Positions 32,688-42,200 of a stretch of 64,000 nucleotides of DNA are shown one piece after another (the stretch's first letter is position 1; each line of letters opens with the position of its first letter). The position numbers were made by a program, and so were the translations under genes. Below the pieces are notes generated by a model. The model did not search any database and was not told the origin of the DNA. It was given only the letters and a program-made list of their open reading frames with translations. The stretch is from Microbacterium telephonicum (GTDB taxonomy: Bacteria > Actinomycetota > Actinomycetes > Actinomycetales > Microbacteriaceae): NCBI RefSeq assembly GCF_003651225.1, contig NZ_RCDB01000004.1, forward strand, positions 62,001-126,000, read 5' to 3'.

Positions 32688-34667
32688 ATGACCGATGCCC
32701 CCCGCTCCGGTATCCAGCTCGACGAGCTGAGCGCCGACATCCGCCCGCAGGACGACCTCTTCCGCCACGTCAACGGCTCGTGGATCGAGCGCACCGAGAT
32801 CCCGGGCGACAAGGCGCGCTGGGGATCGTTCCACCTCATCGCCGAGCAGGCCGAGAAAGACGTGCACGCCATCATCGAAGAGGCGCAGCAGGCGGATGCC
32901 GGCACCGAGGAGCGCAAGATCGGCGACCTGTTCGCGAGCTTCATGGACACCGAGCGCATCGAGGCGAAGGGTGCCGAGCCGCTGCGGGCGCAGCTGGCCG
33001 CCGCCGATGCGGTGACCGACATCGCCTCGTTCCTGCGCACGGCGGGCTCACTCGAGCGCGAGGGCGTGGGCGGGCCGTTCGGCACCTACATCGAACCCGA
33101 CCCGGGCAACCCGCAGCGCTACGTCGCGTTCTTCGTGCAGGGCGGCCTGTCGCTGCCCGACGAGAGCTACTACCGTCTCGAGAACTTCGCGAACACGCGT
33201 ACCGCCTACCGCGCCTACGTCGCGACGATGCTCGGCCTCGCCGGGGTCGCCGGCGCCGAGGAGCAGGCCGACCGCGTGCTCGCGCTGGAGACCGAGCTCG
33301 CGGCGTTCCACTGGGACAACGTGCGCACGCGCGACGCCGTCGCCACCTACAACCTCATGGGCTGGGATGCCGTCGTCGAGCTCGTCGGGGTCGACCTGGG
33401 TCCGTGGCTGGAGGCGGTGGCATCCGGCCAGGAGGACGGCTTCGCCGACATCAACGTCAACGAACCGAGCTTCTTCGAGGGCCTCGGAACCCTGCTGACC
33501 GAGGAACGTCTCGACGATTGGAAGGCGTGGCTGCGGCTGCACGTCATCCGCTCGGCGGCACCGTTCCTGTCGCAGGAGTTCGTCGACGCGAACTTCGCGT
33601 TCTACGGCACCGAGCTCACCGGCGTGCCCGTCAACCGCGAGCGCTGGAAGCGGGGCGTGAGCTTCGTCGAGGCGGCGATGGGCGAGGCCGTCGGCCGCGT
33701 CTACGTCGAGCGGCACTTCCCGCCGCGGGCGAAGGACGAGATGGACGAGCTCGTCGCCAACCTGATCGAGGCGTACCGGCAGTCGATCACCGCGCTGGAG
33801 TGGATGACGCCGGCCACCCGCGACCGGGCGCTCGAGAAGCTCGACGCCTTCACGCCGAAGGTCGGCTACCCGGTGAAGTGGAAGGACTACTCCGCGCTCG
33901 CCGTCGACGGCGACGACCTGCTCGGGAACGTCCGCCGCGCCGGGGAGTGGGAGCACGTGCGACAGCTCGCGAAGCTCGGGTCTCCCATCGACCGCGACGA
34001 GTGGTACATGACCCCGCAGACGGTCAACGCCTACTACAACCCCCTCATGAACGAGATCGTCTTCCCCGCCGCGATCCTGCAGTTCCCGTTCTTCGACCCC
34101 GACCGCGACGCCGCCGCCAACTACGGCGGCATCGGCGCCGTCATCGGCCACGAGATCGGCCACGGCTTCGACGACCAGGGCAGCGCCTTCGACGGCACCG
34201 GCGCCCTGCACGACTGGTGGACGGATGCGGACCGCGCGGCGTTCCAGCAGCGCACCGGCGCCCTCATCGCGCAGTACGAGGCGCTCGTCCCGCAGGGACT
34301 CGACGCCCAGCACCACGTCAACGGTGCTCTGACGATCGGCGAGAACATCGGCGACCTCGGCGGGCTCGGCATCGCGATCAAGGCCTACCGCCTGCACCTG
34401 GCCGCCACCGGATCGACCGACCCCGACGGCCCCGTCATCGACGGCTTCACCGGCATCCAGCGCCTGCTGCTGAGCTGGGCGCAGATCTGGCAGCAGAAGG
34501 GCCGTGACGCCGAGACGATCCGTCTGCTCACGATCGACCCGCACTCCCCCAACGAGTTCCGGTGCAACCAGATCGTCCGCAACATCGACGAGTTCTACGC
34601 GGCCTTCGACGTCACCTCGGGTGACGCGCTGTGGCTCGCCCCCGACGAGCGCGTCACGATCTGGTGA
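32688..34667 (+). CDS. M13-family (neprilysin-like) zinc metallopeptidase
   Basis: 659 residues, the usual length of bacterial PepO-type peptidases. The zinc site is intact: VIGHEIGHGFDDQGSAFDG (HExxH), the third ligand Glu in LTIGENIGDLGGL, and the substrate-binding NAYYNPLMNEIVFPAAIL. There is no signal peptide, so it is cytoplasmic and likely degrades small peptides. TATCCT (32675-32680) lies 7 nt before the ATG. The stop overlaps the next gene start by 4 bp, coupling it to the beta-lactamase-fold gene. Confidence 0.94.
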   Translation: MTDAPRSGIQLDELSADIRPQDDLFRHVNGSWIERTEIPGDKARWGSFHLIAEQAEKDVHAIIEEAQQADAGTEERKIGDLFASFMDTERIEAKGAEPLRAQLAAADAVTDIASFLRTAGSLEREGVGGPFGTYIEPDPGNPQRYVAFFVQGGLSLPDESYYRLENFANTRTAYRAYVATMLGLAGVAGAEEQADRVLALETELAAFHWDNVRTRDAVATYNLMGWDAVVELVGVDLGPWLEAVASGQEDGFADINVNEPSFFEGLGTLLTEERLDDWKAWLRLHVIRSAAPFLSQEFVDANFAFYGTELTGVPVNRERWKRGVSFVEAAMGEAVGRVYVERHFPPRAKDEMDELVANLIEAYRQSITALEWMTPATRDRALEKLDAFTPKVGYPVKWKDYSALAVDGDDLLGNVRRAGEWEHVRQLAKLGSPIDRDEWYMTPQTVNAYYNPLMNEIVFPAAILQFPFFDPDRDAAANYGGIGAVIGHEIGHGFDDQGSAFDGTGALHDWWTDADRAAFQQRTGALIAQYEALVPQGLDAQHHVNGALTIGENIGDLGGLGIAIKAYRLHLAATGSTDPDGPVIDGFTGIQRLLLSWAQIWQQKGRDAETIRLLTIDPHSPNEFRCNQIVRNIDEFYAAFDVTSGDALWLAPDERVTIW

Positions 34668-35635
34668 GCGAGCGGCCGCGCACGCGCCGCTCGGGCGCGG
34701 ACGAGCCCCCCACGTCGCGGGGCGCGGAGGAGACTCCGCCCTCGCGGGGCGCGTCGCGTCGTTCGCCGTCCGGCGAGCGGCGGGCGCCCTCGCGCGCGTC
34801 GCTGCGCCAGCGGTCGTTCATCGGCACGCTGAAGGCGCTCGACGCCGTCGCCGCGGCGGGAGCGCAGGTGTCGGTGCGGGTCGTCGACCTCGATAGCGGC
34901 GCGGTCGTGCTCAGCGGCGACGACCACCTGACGCTGCCCGTCGGCGGCCTCGGCGTCGTGCCGCTGCTGATCGAGGTCGCCGCGCAGATCGAGGCGGGCA
35001 CGCTCGACCCGTTCGAGATCATCGACCGCGGGTCGGTGCCGGCGGTCGGCGTGGCGGGCATCTGGCAGCACCTGAAGGCGCCGGCCCTGCCGGTGTGCGA
35101 CCTCGCGGTGCTGGCGGCTGCCGCATCCGACGCCGCGGCGGCCAACGCCCTGCTCGCGCGCGTCGGTCTGGACGCCGTGCGTGCGCGGATCGACGCGCTC
35201 GGACTGTCGAAGACGGCGCTCATCGACGGGTTCCGCGACGTGCGCGGCCCCGACGACGCGCCGCAGGTCGCGCTCGCGACCGCCGGCGAACTGGCGGAAC
35301 TGTTCGCGGGCATCGTCAACGCCCGACTCGTCTCACCCGGCGTGAGCGCGCAGGTGGGCGAGTGGCTGAACCTCAACCAGGATCTCGCCCTCGTCGGGGC
35401 GGCGACCGCGCTCGACCCGTTCGCCCACGAGGACGACCGGCACGGCTTGCTGTTCGTCAGCAAGACGGGCCGCGCCGACGGCATCCGCGCCGAGGCGGGC
35501 GTGCTCGCCGGTCCCCGCGGCGGCGTCGCCTACGCCCTGATCGTGTGCTTCGACGACCTCTCGATCGCGCACCGCCTGCGCGCCCACGAGGCGTTCCGGA
35601 TGCTGGGCTCCGACCTCATGGAGTACGTGTTCTGA
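34664..35635 (+). CDS. Class A beta-lactamase-fold protein lacking the SxxK motif
   Basis: 323 residues. A basic disordered N-terminus (~1-45) precedes a beta-lactamase-like domain. An SDN-like stretch (AAAASDAAAANALLAR) and the KTG box (LLFVSKTGRADG) can be aligned, but where the catalytic SxxK should be the sequence reads LPVGGLGVVPLL, with neither Ser nor Lys. No signal peptide is visible. It is therefore probably not an active beta-lactamase and may act as a binding protein. The GTG start overlaps the M13 peptidase stop (GTGA), so the two are co-translated. Confidence 0.78.
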   Translation: MSERPRTRRSGADEPPTSRGAEETPPSRGASRRSPSGERRAPSRASLRQRSFIGTLKALDAVAAAGAQVSVRVVDLDSGAVVLSGDDHLTLPVGGLGVVPLLIEVAAQIEAGTLDPFEIIDRGSVPAVGVAGIWQHLKAPALPVCDLAVLAAAASDAAAANALLARVGLDAVRARIDALGLSKTALIDGFRDVRGPDDAPQVALATAGELAELFAGIVNARLVSPGVSAQVGEWLNLNQDLALVGAATALDPFAHEDDRHGLLFVSKTGRADGIRAEAGVLAGPRGGVAYALIVCFDDLSIAHRLRAHEAFRMLGSDLMEYVF

Positions 35636-35650
35636 GCCTGGCGCCCCGGT

Positions 35651-35698
35651 CCGGGGCGTTTCGACTCGTCGCTGCGCTCCTCGCTCAACGACCGGAGG
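35651..35698. repeat. TTTCGACTCG...CTCAACGACCGG repeat, single copy
   Basis: One copy of the GGGGCGTTTCGACTCG / CTCGCTCAACGACCGGAGG unit, identical in layout to those at 58617-58960. It sits just past the end of the beta-lactamase-fold gene and is followed within 20 bp by a 119-bp double palindrome. Confidence 0.75.
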
Positions 35699-35714
35699 GC
35701 GCCGCGAACCGGTG

Positions 35715-35833
35715 CATGTCACACGAACGGCCGCCGGGCAGCATCCGCACCGACCAATCGTGCGACACGCTCGCCGTGCGTGTCACACGAAATGCCGCCG
35801 CATGGATGCCGCACCGACCAATCGTGTGACATG
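35715..35833. repeat. 119-bp double palindrome (GTCACRCGA family), copy 2
   Basis: Units 35715-35769 and 35779-35833, again 55 + 9 + 55 bp. Unit 1 runs from CATGTCACACGAA to ATCGTGCGACACG; unit 2 from CGTGTCACACGAAATG to ATCGTGTGACATG. Both interiors carry GCACCGACCA before the right terminus. It lies between the convergent beta-lactamase-fold and purU genes. Confidence 0.9.
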
Positions 35834-35859
35834 CGCGCCGCGGTGCCCCGAGCTGCGGG

Positions 35860-36738
<879 letters not shown>

Positions 36739-36771
36739 CCCTCGATTCTGCCGTGTCTGCACCCTGCCGTT

Positions 36772-36837
36772 ACACGCGAGGGGTCGCGACACGCGGCACG
36801 GCCGGAGCCGGATGCCGCGTGTCGCGACCCCTCGTGT
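36772..36837. repeat. Long inverted repeat between purU and the MetE-like gene
   Basis: The left arm (36772-36797, ACACGCGAGGGGTCGCGACA onward) is the reverse complement of 36813-36837 (TGCCGCGTGTCGCGACCCCT onward) apart from two extra bases, giving a ~25-bp stem with a ~15-nt loop. Both flanking genes are on the minus strand, so it may end the upstream MetE-like transcript. No U-tract. Confidence 0.75.
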
Positions 36838-36863
36838 GGATGCGCGGGCGCGAGCGCGAGCGG

Positions 36864-38042
36864 TCAGGCGCGGCGGGCGCCCTCGCCGAGCGATGCGAGC
36901 TTCGCCCAGGCGATGTCGGGGTGGATGCGGCCACCCAGCCCGCAGTCGGTCGACGCGATGACGCGGTCCTCGCCGACGATCGCGGTGTAGCGACGGATGC
37001 GTTGGGCGACGAGGTCGGGGTGCTCGACGACGTTGGTGGCGTGGCTGACGACGCCGGGCACGAGCACGAGGTCGTCGGGTACGCGGGCGTCGTCCCACAC
37101 CGGGTACTCGTGCTCGTGGCGCACGTTGCCGGCCTCGAACGAGATCGATCCGACGTTCGCCTTCAAGATCACCGGCAGGATGTCGGCCAGCGCGACGTCG
37201 GTGGTGTGCGGGCCGTGCCACGAACCCCAGCACAGGTGCAGGCGCACGAGCTCTTTCGGCAGTCCGGCGATGGCGTGGTTGATCGCCTCGATGCGCAGCG
37301 CCGTGAACGCCTGGTAGTCGGCGATCGACGGCTCCGGGTTGATCTGGTCGAAGTTCTCGGCCAGCGACGGGTCGTCGAGCTGCACGATGAGACCGGCATC
37401 CGTGATCGCCTTGTACTCCTCGCGGAGGGCGTCGGCCCATGCGAAGATGTGCTCTTCGTCGGTCGCGTAGAAGTCGTTGCGCACACGCGCGGCCGACCCC
37501 GGGGCGATCGCGGTGAGGAAGCCCTGCTCGCCGTCGCCGAGGGTCGCCGTGAGGTTGCGGATGTCGGAGGCCACGGCCGCCTGACCGCGGTAGCGGATCG
37601 GGCCGGTCGTGGTCGGGAACGCGGTCGCGCCGGCGCCGACCTCGACGGCCTCGGCGTACACGGCGGGGAAGAGCTGACGGTCGCGACGGTCGAGGAAGCT
37701 CGTGAGGCGCACGGCCCCCGGCTCGCTGCGCACGGGCGGCTCGTTGAACGCGTTGACCTCGGTCAGCGACAGCCCCTCGGCGCGCTGGAAGGAATACGAC
37801 CACCAGGCGCCGTAGTCGACGGCGTTCGACATCGCCTTGCCGAACTCGCCGTCGCCGACGAGCGTGATGCCGGCGTCGCGCTGGCGGGCGACGACGTCGG
37901 CGACGGCCTGTGCGGTGAGCTCGGCGAACTCGGGCGTCGACTGCAGCGTGAAGCCGTCTTCGTCGAAGGTGCGCGACGCGTTCGCGTCGATGAGGGCGGC
38001 CGTGCGGGGCAGGCTGCCGGAGGTGGTGGTGGGAATGGACAT
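36864..38042 (-). CDS. Cobalamin-independent methionine synthase II (MetE C-terminal)-like protein
   Basis: 392 residues, about half of full-length MetE, corresponding to the C-terminal catalytic barrel. GDGEFGKAMSN near the N-terminus, LVRLHLCWGSWHGPHTTD with a His-x-Cys pair, and IASTDCGLGGRIHPDIAW with a further Cys supply the zinc ligands expected for thiol activation. Such stand-alone proteins may be methionine synthases using a different methyl donor or other thiol alkyltransferases. Strong ribosome site AGGAGGAG before the ATG, and a ~120-nt leader. Confidence 0.85.
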   Translation of the reverse strand: MSIPTTTSGSLPRTAALIDANASRTFDEDGFTLQSTPEFAELTAQAVADVVARQRDAGITLVGDGEFGKAMSNAVDYGAWWSYSFQRAEGLSLTEVNAFNEPPVRSEPGAVRLTSFLDRRDRQLFPAVYAEAVEVGAGATAFPTTTGPIRYRGQAAVASDIRNLTATLGDGEQGFLTAIAPGSAARVRNDFYATDEEHIFAWADALREEYKAITDAGLIVQLDDPSLAENFDQINPEPSIADYQAFTALRIEAINHAIAGLPKELVRLHLCWGSWHGPHTTDVALADILPVILKANVGSISFEAGNVRHEHEYPVWDDARVPDDLVLVPGVVSHATNVVEHPDLVAQRIRRYTAIVGEDRVIASTDCGLGGRIHPDIAWAKLASLGEGARRA

Positions 38043-38166
38043 GCGTCTCCTCCTGAGACGGACCCGATGCGTCGGGTGGGGTGTGTCAGAAGGCTCTTGC
38101 AGGGGCGATCGTCGCGCGCTGCTCAAGGCGGAGGCTTCCGGTTTCCGAGCCGGTCGCGAGTCTACG
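38043..38166 (-). promoter_or_regulatory. Long 5' leader of the MetE-like gene, possible structured regulatory RNA
   Basis: Minus-strand TAGACT near 38159-38164 is a good -10, leaving a ~110-nt leader. In it GGCTCGG-AAA-CCGGAAGCC folds as a hairpin, while a later GCAAGAGCC could pair instead with the GGCTC of that arm, so two exclusive folds are possible. It does not match the SAM-I, SAM-IV or SAH riboswitch cores as I know them. Whether it senses anything is unproven. Confidence 0.35.
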
Positions 38167-38252
38167 GCGTCGCCCGAGACGGGCGACAGGGCGTGACGCC
38201 GTGTTAACGCGTCACCACGCTCGATGCGACAGCCCAGCGAGAGGATGCCGTC

Positions 38253-38682
38253 ATGTGGCCGTTCCGCGCCAAGCCGAAGCCGGAGGTGCCGCCGATCGTT
38301 TTCGGCGCGCTGACGGGCGGCTGGCCGCTGGTGGTGGCGGTGATCGTCGTCTACGGCGTCTTCAACGCCGTCATCCAATCAGTCGTGCAGCCGAAGGTCG
38401 TCGGTGACTCGGTGTCGCTCAACCAGACCATCACGTTCGTCTCGGTGCTGTTCTGGGCGGTCGTGCTCGGCCCGATGGGGGGCGATCCTCGCCGTACCGC
38501 TCACACTGCTCGTGCGCATGATCCTCATCGACTCCGACCCGCGCACGGCCTGGATCCGTCCCGCCCTCGGCGAGGTCGACGACGCGAAGCGTCAGATGCA
38601 GGCCGAAGACGCCGCCGCCGAGCACGCCCGGCGAGCGCGGCGCGACCGCGCCCGCGAACAGCGGGGCGCCGACCGCGCCTGA
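38253..38682 (+). pseudogene. Remnant of an AI-2E-family transporter (internal deletion plus frameshift)
   Basis: ATG and a short start-like segment (MWPFRAKPKPEVPP) run straight into the conserved C-terminal AI-2E region: IVFGALTGGWPLVVAVIVVY, NAVIQSVVQPKVVGDSVSLN, VSVLFWAVVLGPMG. At a six-G run (38477-38482) one extra G shifts the frame; the expected continuation AILAVPLTLLVRMIL is in another frame and ends at 38682. The family is usually 350-400 residues, so about two thirds of the protein, including most membrane helices, is gone. Confidence 0.82.
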
Positions 38683-38761
38683 CCCGGCATCCGTTCCGGA
38701 CGGTCGCGTTCCGGGCGGCGGACGGCATCGCCCGGCGGGCGGAAGACAGGCGGCGCTGCGC

Positions 38762-40273
38762 TCAGCGCACACCCTTCATGAGCGCCATCACCGGCTTGAC
38801 CGCGGCCAGCAGTGCGAGACCCAGCACGATCGCGATGACGCCGAGGACCGAGAAGTACGGAACCTCGTTCGCGGGGTCGTAGAACTGCGCGCACCAGCCG
38901 GCGATCGCGGTGCCGAGGGCGACCGACAGGAAGTAGAGCGCGACCATCTGCGTGTGGAAGCGGGCGGGCGCGAGCTTGGTCGTCACGGACAGGCCCGGCG
39001 GGGAGATGAACAGCTCCGCGATCGTGAAGATCAGCAGGATGCCGACGATCGCCAGCAGCGGCGTGCCGTTCTGGCCCGTGCCGGTGAACGGCAGGAACGC
39101 GAGGAAGGCGAGCCCCATGATCATCGCGCCGAGCGAGAACTTCACCGGAGCCGACGGGGCACGATCGCCCAGCCGCGCCCAGATCGCCGCGAAGACGCCC
39201 GACAGGATGATGACGAAGATCGGGTTGATCGAGTTGACCCACGAGATCGGCATCTCCCAGCCGAAGATCTCGCGGTTCAGGCGCTCGTCGGAGTACACCG
39301 TGAGCACGGTGAACTGCTGCTGGTACAGCGACCAGAAGCCGACGTTGACGATGAAAAGCGGCAGGAAGCCGATCACGCGCGAGCGCTCCGTCGCGGTGAT
39401 CGCGCGCGAGCCGATGATGATCGCGAAGTACGCGATCGCGGCGGCCAGGGTCACCAGGATCACGACGGTCGCGAGGTTGTCGGCGCGGATGACGCCGGTG
39501 AGCACGAGCACCGCGATCAGCGCGATGCCGGCGACACCGATCCCGATGTAGACGCCGGCGCGGCTGCGCGGCAACGGGTCGGCGACGGTGCGGGCGGCAT
39601 CCGGAAGCTGCTTGCGGCCGAAGGAGTACTGCACGAGGCCGATCGCCATGCCGACGGCCGCGGCGCCGAAGCCCCAGTGGAAGCCGACGTTGGACTGCAG
39701 GATGCCGGTGATGATCGGGCCGAGGAACGCGCCGAGGTTGATGCCGAGGTAGAACAGCGAGAAGCCGGCATCCCGCCGCGGGTCCTTCTCGGCGTACAGC
39801 GTGCCGACGACGGCGGTCGCGTTCGCCTTCAGACCGCCCGATCCGAGCGCGACGAGCACGAGGCCGACGCCGAGCCCGGTGACGTTCGGCAGCACCGCCA
39901 GGGCGATGTGCCCGGCCATGATGACGATCGCGCTGGAGAACAGCACCCGCTCCGAGCCGAGCACGCGGTCGGCCAGCCACGCGCCGAGGATCGTCGCGAG
40001 GTACACCGAGCCGCCGTACGCCCCCACGATGCCCGTCGCGACGCCGCGGTCGATGCCCAGGCCGCCGTCGGCGACCGAGAAGTACATGTAGATGAGCAGG
40101 ATGCCCTGCATGCCGTAAAAGCTGAAGCGCTCCCACATCTCGACGCCGAAGAGGTGCGCGAGAGCCCACGGCTGACCGAAGAAGCGGGTGTCGTGGTCGC
40201 CGGCCGAGGGCTCGGGCTCGCTCAGCGAACCGGTGGGCGGGCCGACCGGCTCCTGGCGTGGTGCGTCGCTCAT
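38762..40273 (-). CDS. POT/PTR-family proton-dependent oligopeptide transporter
   Basis: 503 residues, about 14 membrane helices as usual for bacterial POT proteins. The signature FGVEMWERFSFYGMQGIL (ExxERF) lies in helix 1 and the second motif in NLGAFLGPIITG. It imports di- and tripeptides with protons. Minus-strand TAGGTT (40280-40285) lies 6 nt before the ATG, so it is leaderless. It stands alone beside the MFS pump. The closest named homologues are DtpT-like. Confidence 0.92.
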   Translation of the reverse strand: MSDAPRQEPVGPPTGSLSEPEPSAGDHDTRFFGQPWALAHLFGVEMWERFSFYGMQGILLIYMYFSVADGGLGIDRGVATGIVGAYGGSVYLATILGAWLADRVLGSERVLFSSAIVIMAGHIALAVLPNVTGLGVGLVLVALGSGGLKANATAVVGTLYAEKDPRRDAGFSLFYLGINLGAFLGPIITGILQSNVGFHWGFGAAAVGMAIGLVQYSFGRKQLPDAARTVADPLPRSRAGVYIGIGVAGIALIAVLVLTGVIRADNLATVVILVTLAAAIAYFAIIIGSRAITATERSRVIGFLPLFIVNVGFWSLYQQQFTVLTVYSDERLNREIFGWEMPISWVNSINPIFVIILSGVFAAIWARLGDRAPSAPVKFSLGAMIMGLAFLAFLPFTGTGQNGTPLLAIVGILLIFTIAELFISPPGLSVTTKLAPARFHTQMVALYFLSVALGTAIAGWCAQFYDPANEVPYFSVLGVIAIVLGLALLAAVKPVMALMKGVR

Positions 40274-40325
40274 GGCTTGAACCTAGCCGGTGGGTGTGCG
40301 CTGCGGCAGGCTCCCCGGCCGGGGA

Positions 40326-41765
40326 TCACGGCAGGGACGGACGGGTCTCGTGCGGATCGCGTCGACGGGGGATGAAGAGGGCGACGACGAGGGCGATGAC
40401 GGCCGCGCCGAGCCCGAGCACGAACGCGAGCTGGAAGCCGGACACCGACGGGACCGGCACGCCGTCGTACTCGACGGTATGCGTCGCGAGCACCGCGGCG
40501 ACGACGGCGGCGGCCGTGCTGGTGCCGAGGGAGCGGAAGAGGGCGTTGAGGCCGTTCGACGCGCCGGTCTCGGTCTGCGGGACCGAGCGCATGATGAGCA
40601 TCGGCATGGCGGCGTATCCGAAGCCGATGCCCACGCCGATGACGAGGTTCGCCACGACGAGCTGCCACACCTCGGCGGAGAAGAGCAGCGTGAAGCCGTA
40701 CGCGACGACGAGCGAGACCGCGCCGAGTACGAGCAGCAGCGTCGGTCCGACGGTGCGGGCGAGGCGTCCCGAGAACGGCGAGAGCACCATCATCACGAGA
40801 CCGGCCGGCATGACGACGAGGCTCGCCCCGAGGAGAGACAGCCCGAAGCCGCCGGTGGCGACGGGCAGCTCGAGCATCTGCGGGTACACGACGTTCGAGC
40901 CGAACAGCGAGAAGCCCATCGCGATCGAGGCGAGGTTGGTGAGGAGTACGGCCGGGCGCGCCGCGACCCGGAGGTCGAGCAGCGGCTCGGCGATGCGCAG
41001 CTCGTACCAGCCCCACACCAGCAGCACGACGATGCCGCCGATGCCGCACGCGAGGGTCGCCGGCGACGTCCAGCCCCACTCGTTGCCGCGGGAGATGGCC
41101 AGGAGCACGCCCATGAGGCCCGCGGCGAGTCCGGCGGCCCCGACGAAGTCGAACCGGCCCGGGGCCCGCAGCACGCTCACCGGAACGATCCACAGCACGA
41201 GGGCGAACACGATGGCGCCCAGGGCGCCGGAGACCCAGAACAGCACGTGCCAGTCGCTGCGCTCCGTGATGAGGGCGCTGATCGGCATCCCGAGCGCGCC
41301 GCCGACGCCGAGGGTCGCGCTGATGAGGGCGATCGCGGAATCGACGCGGTCCTCGTGGAGGACGTCGCGCAGGATCGAGATGCCGAGGGGGATGACGCCG
41401 GTGACGGCCCCTTGCAGCGTGCGTCCGACGATGACGCCGACGATGCCGGTCGACAGCGCCGCGATCACCGACCCCGCCACGAGCAGCGCCAGCAGCACGA
41501 GGACGATGCGCCGCTTGCCGTACATGTCGCCCAGACGCCCGGCGATCGGGGTCATGACGGCGGCGGCGAGCAGTGTCGAGGTGACCACCCACGCGGTGTC
41601 CTCGCGGCTCGCGTCGAGGAGCTCGGGGAGCTTGGACTGGATGGGCACGACCAGCGTGAACATGAACGACGACGCGAGCCCGGCGATCGCGAGGACGGCG
41701 ACGATCGCGCCCTGCGCGGGCATCCGGGTGAGTCGCCGTCGCCCGTCCTCCTCGTTTCCGCGCAT
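40326..41765 (-). CDS. MFS drug transporter (DHA2-like)
   Basis: 479 residues, about 14 helices. Motif A appears as GRLGDMYGKRRIVLV after helix 2, motif C-like GATLGVGGALGMPISALI (read as SATLGVGGALGMPIS) in helix 5, and VIVGRTLQGAVTGVIPLG in helix 4. This fits the DHA2 multidrug efflux group. Minus-strand TAGCCT (41772-41777) lies 6 nt before the ATG; the divergent 41820 gene starts 54 bp away. Substrate unknown. Confidence 0.87.
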   Translation of the reverse strand: MRGNEEDGRRRLTRMPAQGAIVAVLAIAGLASSFMFTLVVPIQSKLPELLDASREDTAWVVTSTLLAAAVMTPIAGRLGDMYGKRRIVLVLLALLVAGSVIAALSTGIVGVIVGRTLQGAVTGVIPLGISILRDVLHEDRVDSAIALISATLGVGGALGMPISALITERSDWHVLFWVSGALGAIVFALVLWIVPVSVLRAPGRFDFVGAAGLAAGLMGVLLAISRGNEWGWTSPATLACGIGGIVVLLVWGWYELRIAEPLLDLRVAARPAVLLTNLASIAMGFSLFGSNVVYPQMLELPVATGGFGLSLLGASLVVMPAGLVMMVLSPFSGRLARTVGPTLLLVLGAVSLVVAYGFTLLFSAEVWQLVVANLVIGVGIGFGYAAMPMLIMRSVPQTETGASNGLNALFRSLGTSTAAAVVAAVLATHTVEYDGVPVPSVSGFQLAFVLGLGAAVIALVVALFIPRRRDPHETRPSLP

Positions 41766-41819
41766 CGGATCAGGCTATCGCCGCCCCGGTGCGCGAGGGT
41801 CGTGTCGTAGCCTTCGGAC

Positions 41820-42200
41820 ATGGACGCCGACCGCACGCCGCACCGCCGCGACGACGGCGAGCTGCTCGGGTGGATCCGTCCCGCGGATGACGCGTGGGTT
41901 GCCGTAGACCTGCTGGGACGTGAGCTGACCGGTGCCGTCGACTGGCTCGAGGCCGAGTCGGCGCTCGAGGCCCACGGGATCGCCTACCTCGCCGACCCGT
42001 GGATGCTCGAGGCCGAGGCCGAGCGACCGCTGCGCGTGCGCCTCGTCGAGGTGACCCCCGTGCGCATCGTCGTGAAGCCCGAGGACTTCGGCGACGTCGG
42101 GCGGCCGGCGCGGCGGATCGAGCTGCCGTGGCCGCTGCCGTCGCGCCTGCGACCGCCGCGCCCCGACGATCCGGACGCGTTCACGATCAGCCGCGACTGA
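41820..42200 (+). CDS. Conserved hypothetical protein, 126 residues
   Basis: A soluble, acidic protein with no signal peptide or helix of membrane length. It has a beta-rich pattern (WVAVDLLGRELTGAVDWLEA, RVRLVEVTPVRIVVKPEDFG) and a Pro/Arg-rich end. I recognise no family. TAGCCT (41808-41813) lies 6 nt before the ATG, a strong leaderless signature. Its end overlaps the convergent YcxB-like gene by 14 bp. Confidence 0.72.
   Translation: MDADRTPHRRDDGELLGWIRPADDAWVAVDLLGRELTGAVDWLEAESALEAHGIAYLADPWMLEAEAERPLRVRLVEVTPVRIVVKPEDFGDVGRPARRIELPWPLPSRLRPPRPDDPDAFTISRD

Noticed and set aside
34664..35635. Active class A beta-lactamase or antibiotic-resistance gene
   Set aside because: SxxK is missing and there is no export signal, so hydrolysis of beta-lactams is not supported.
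38043..38166. SAM or SAH riboswitch call upstream of the MetE-like gene
   Set aside because: No recognised aptamer core could be matched by eye; kept only as an unassigned leader.
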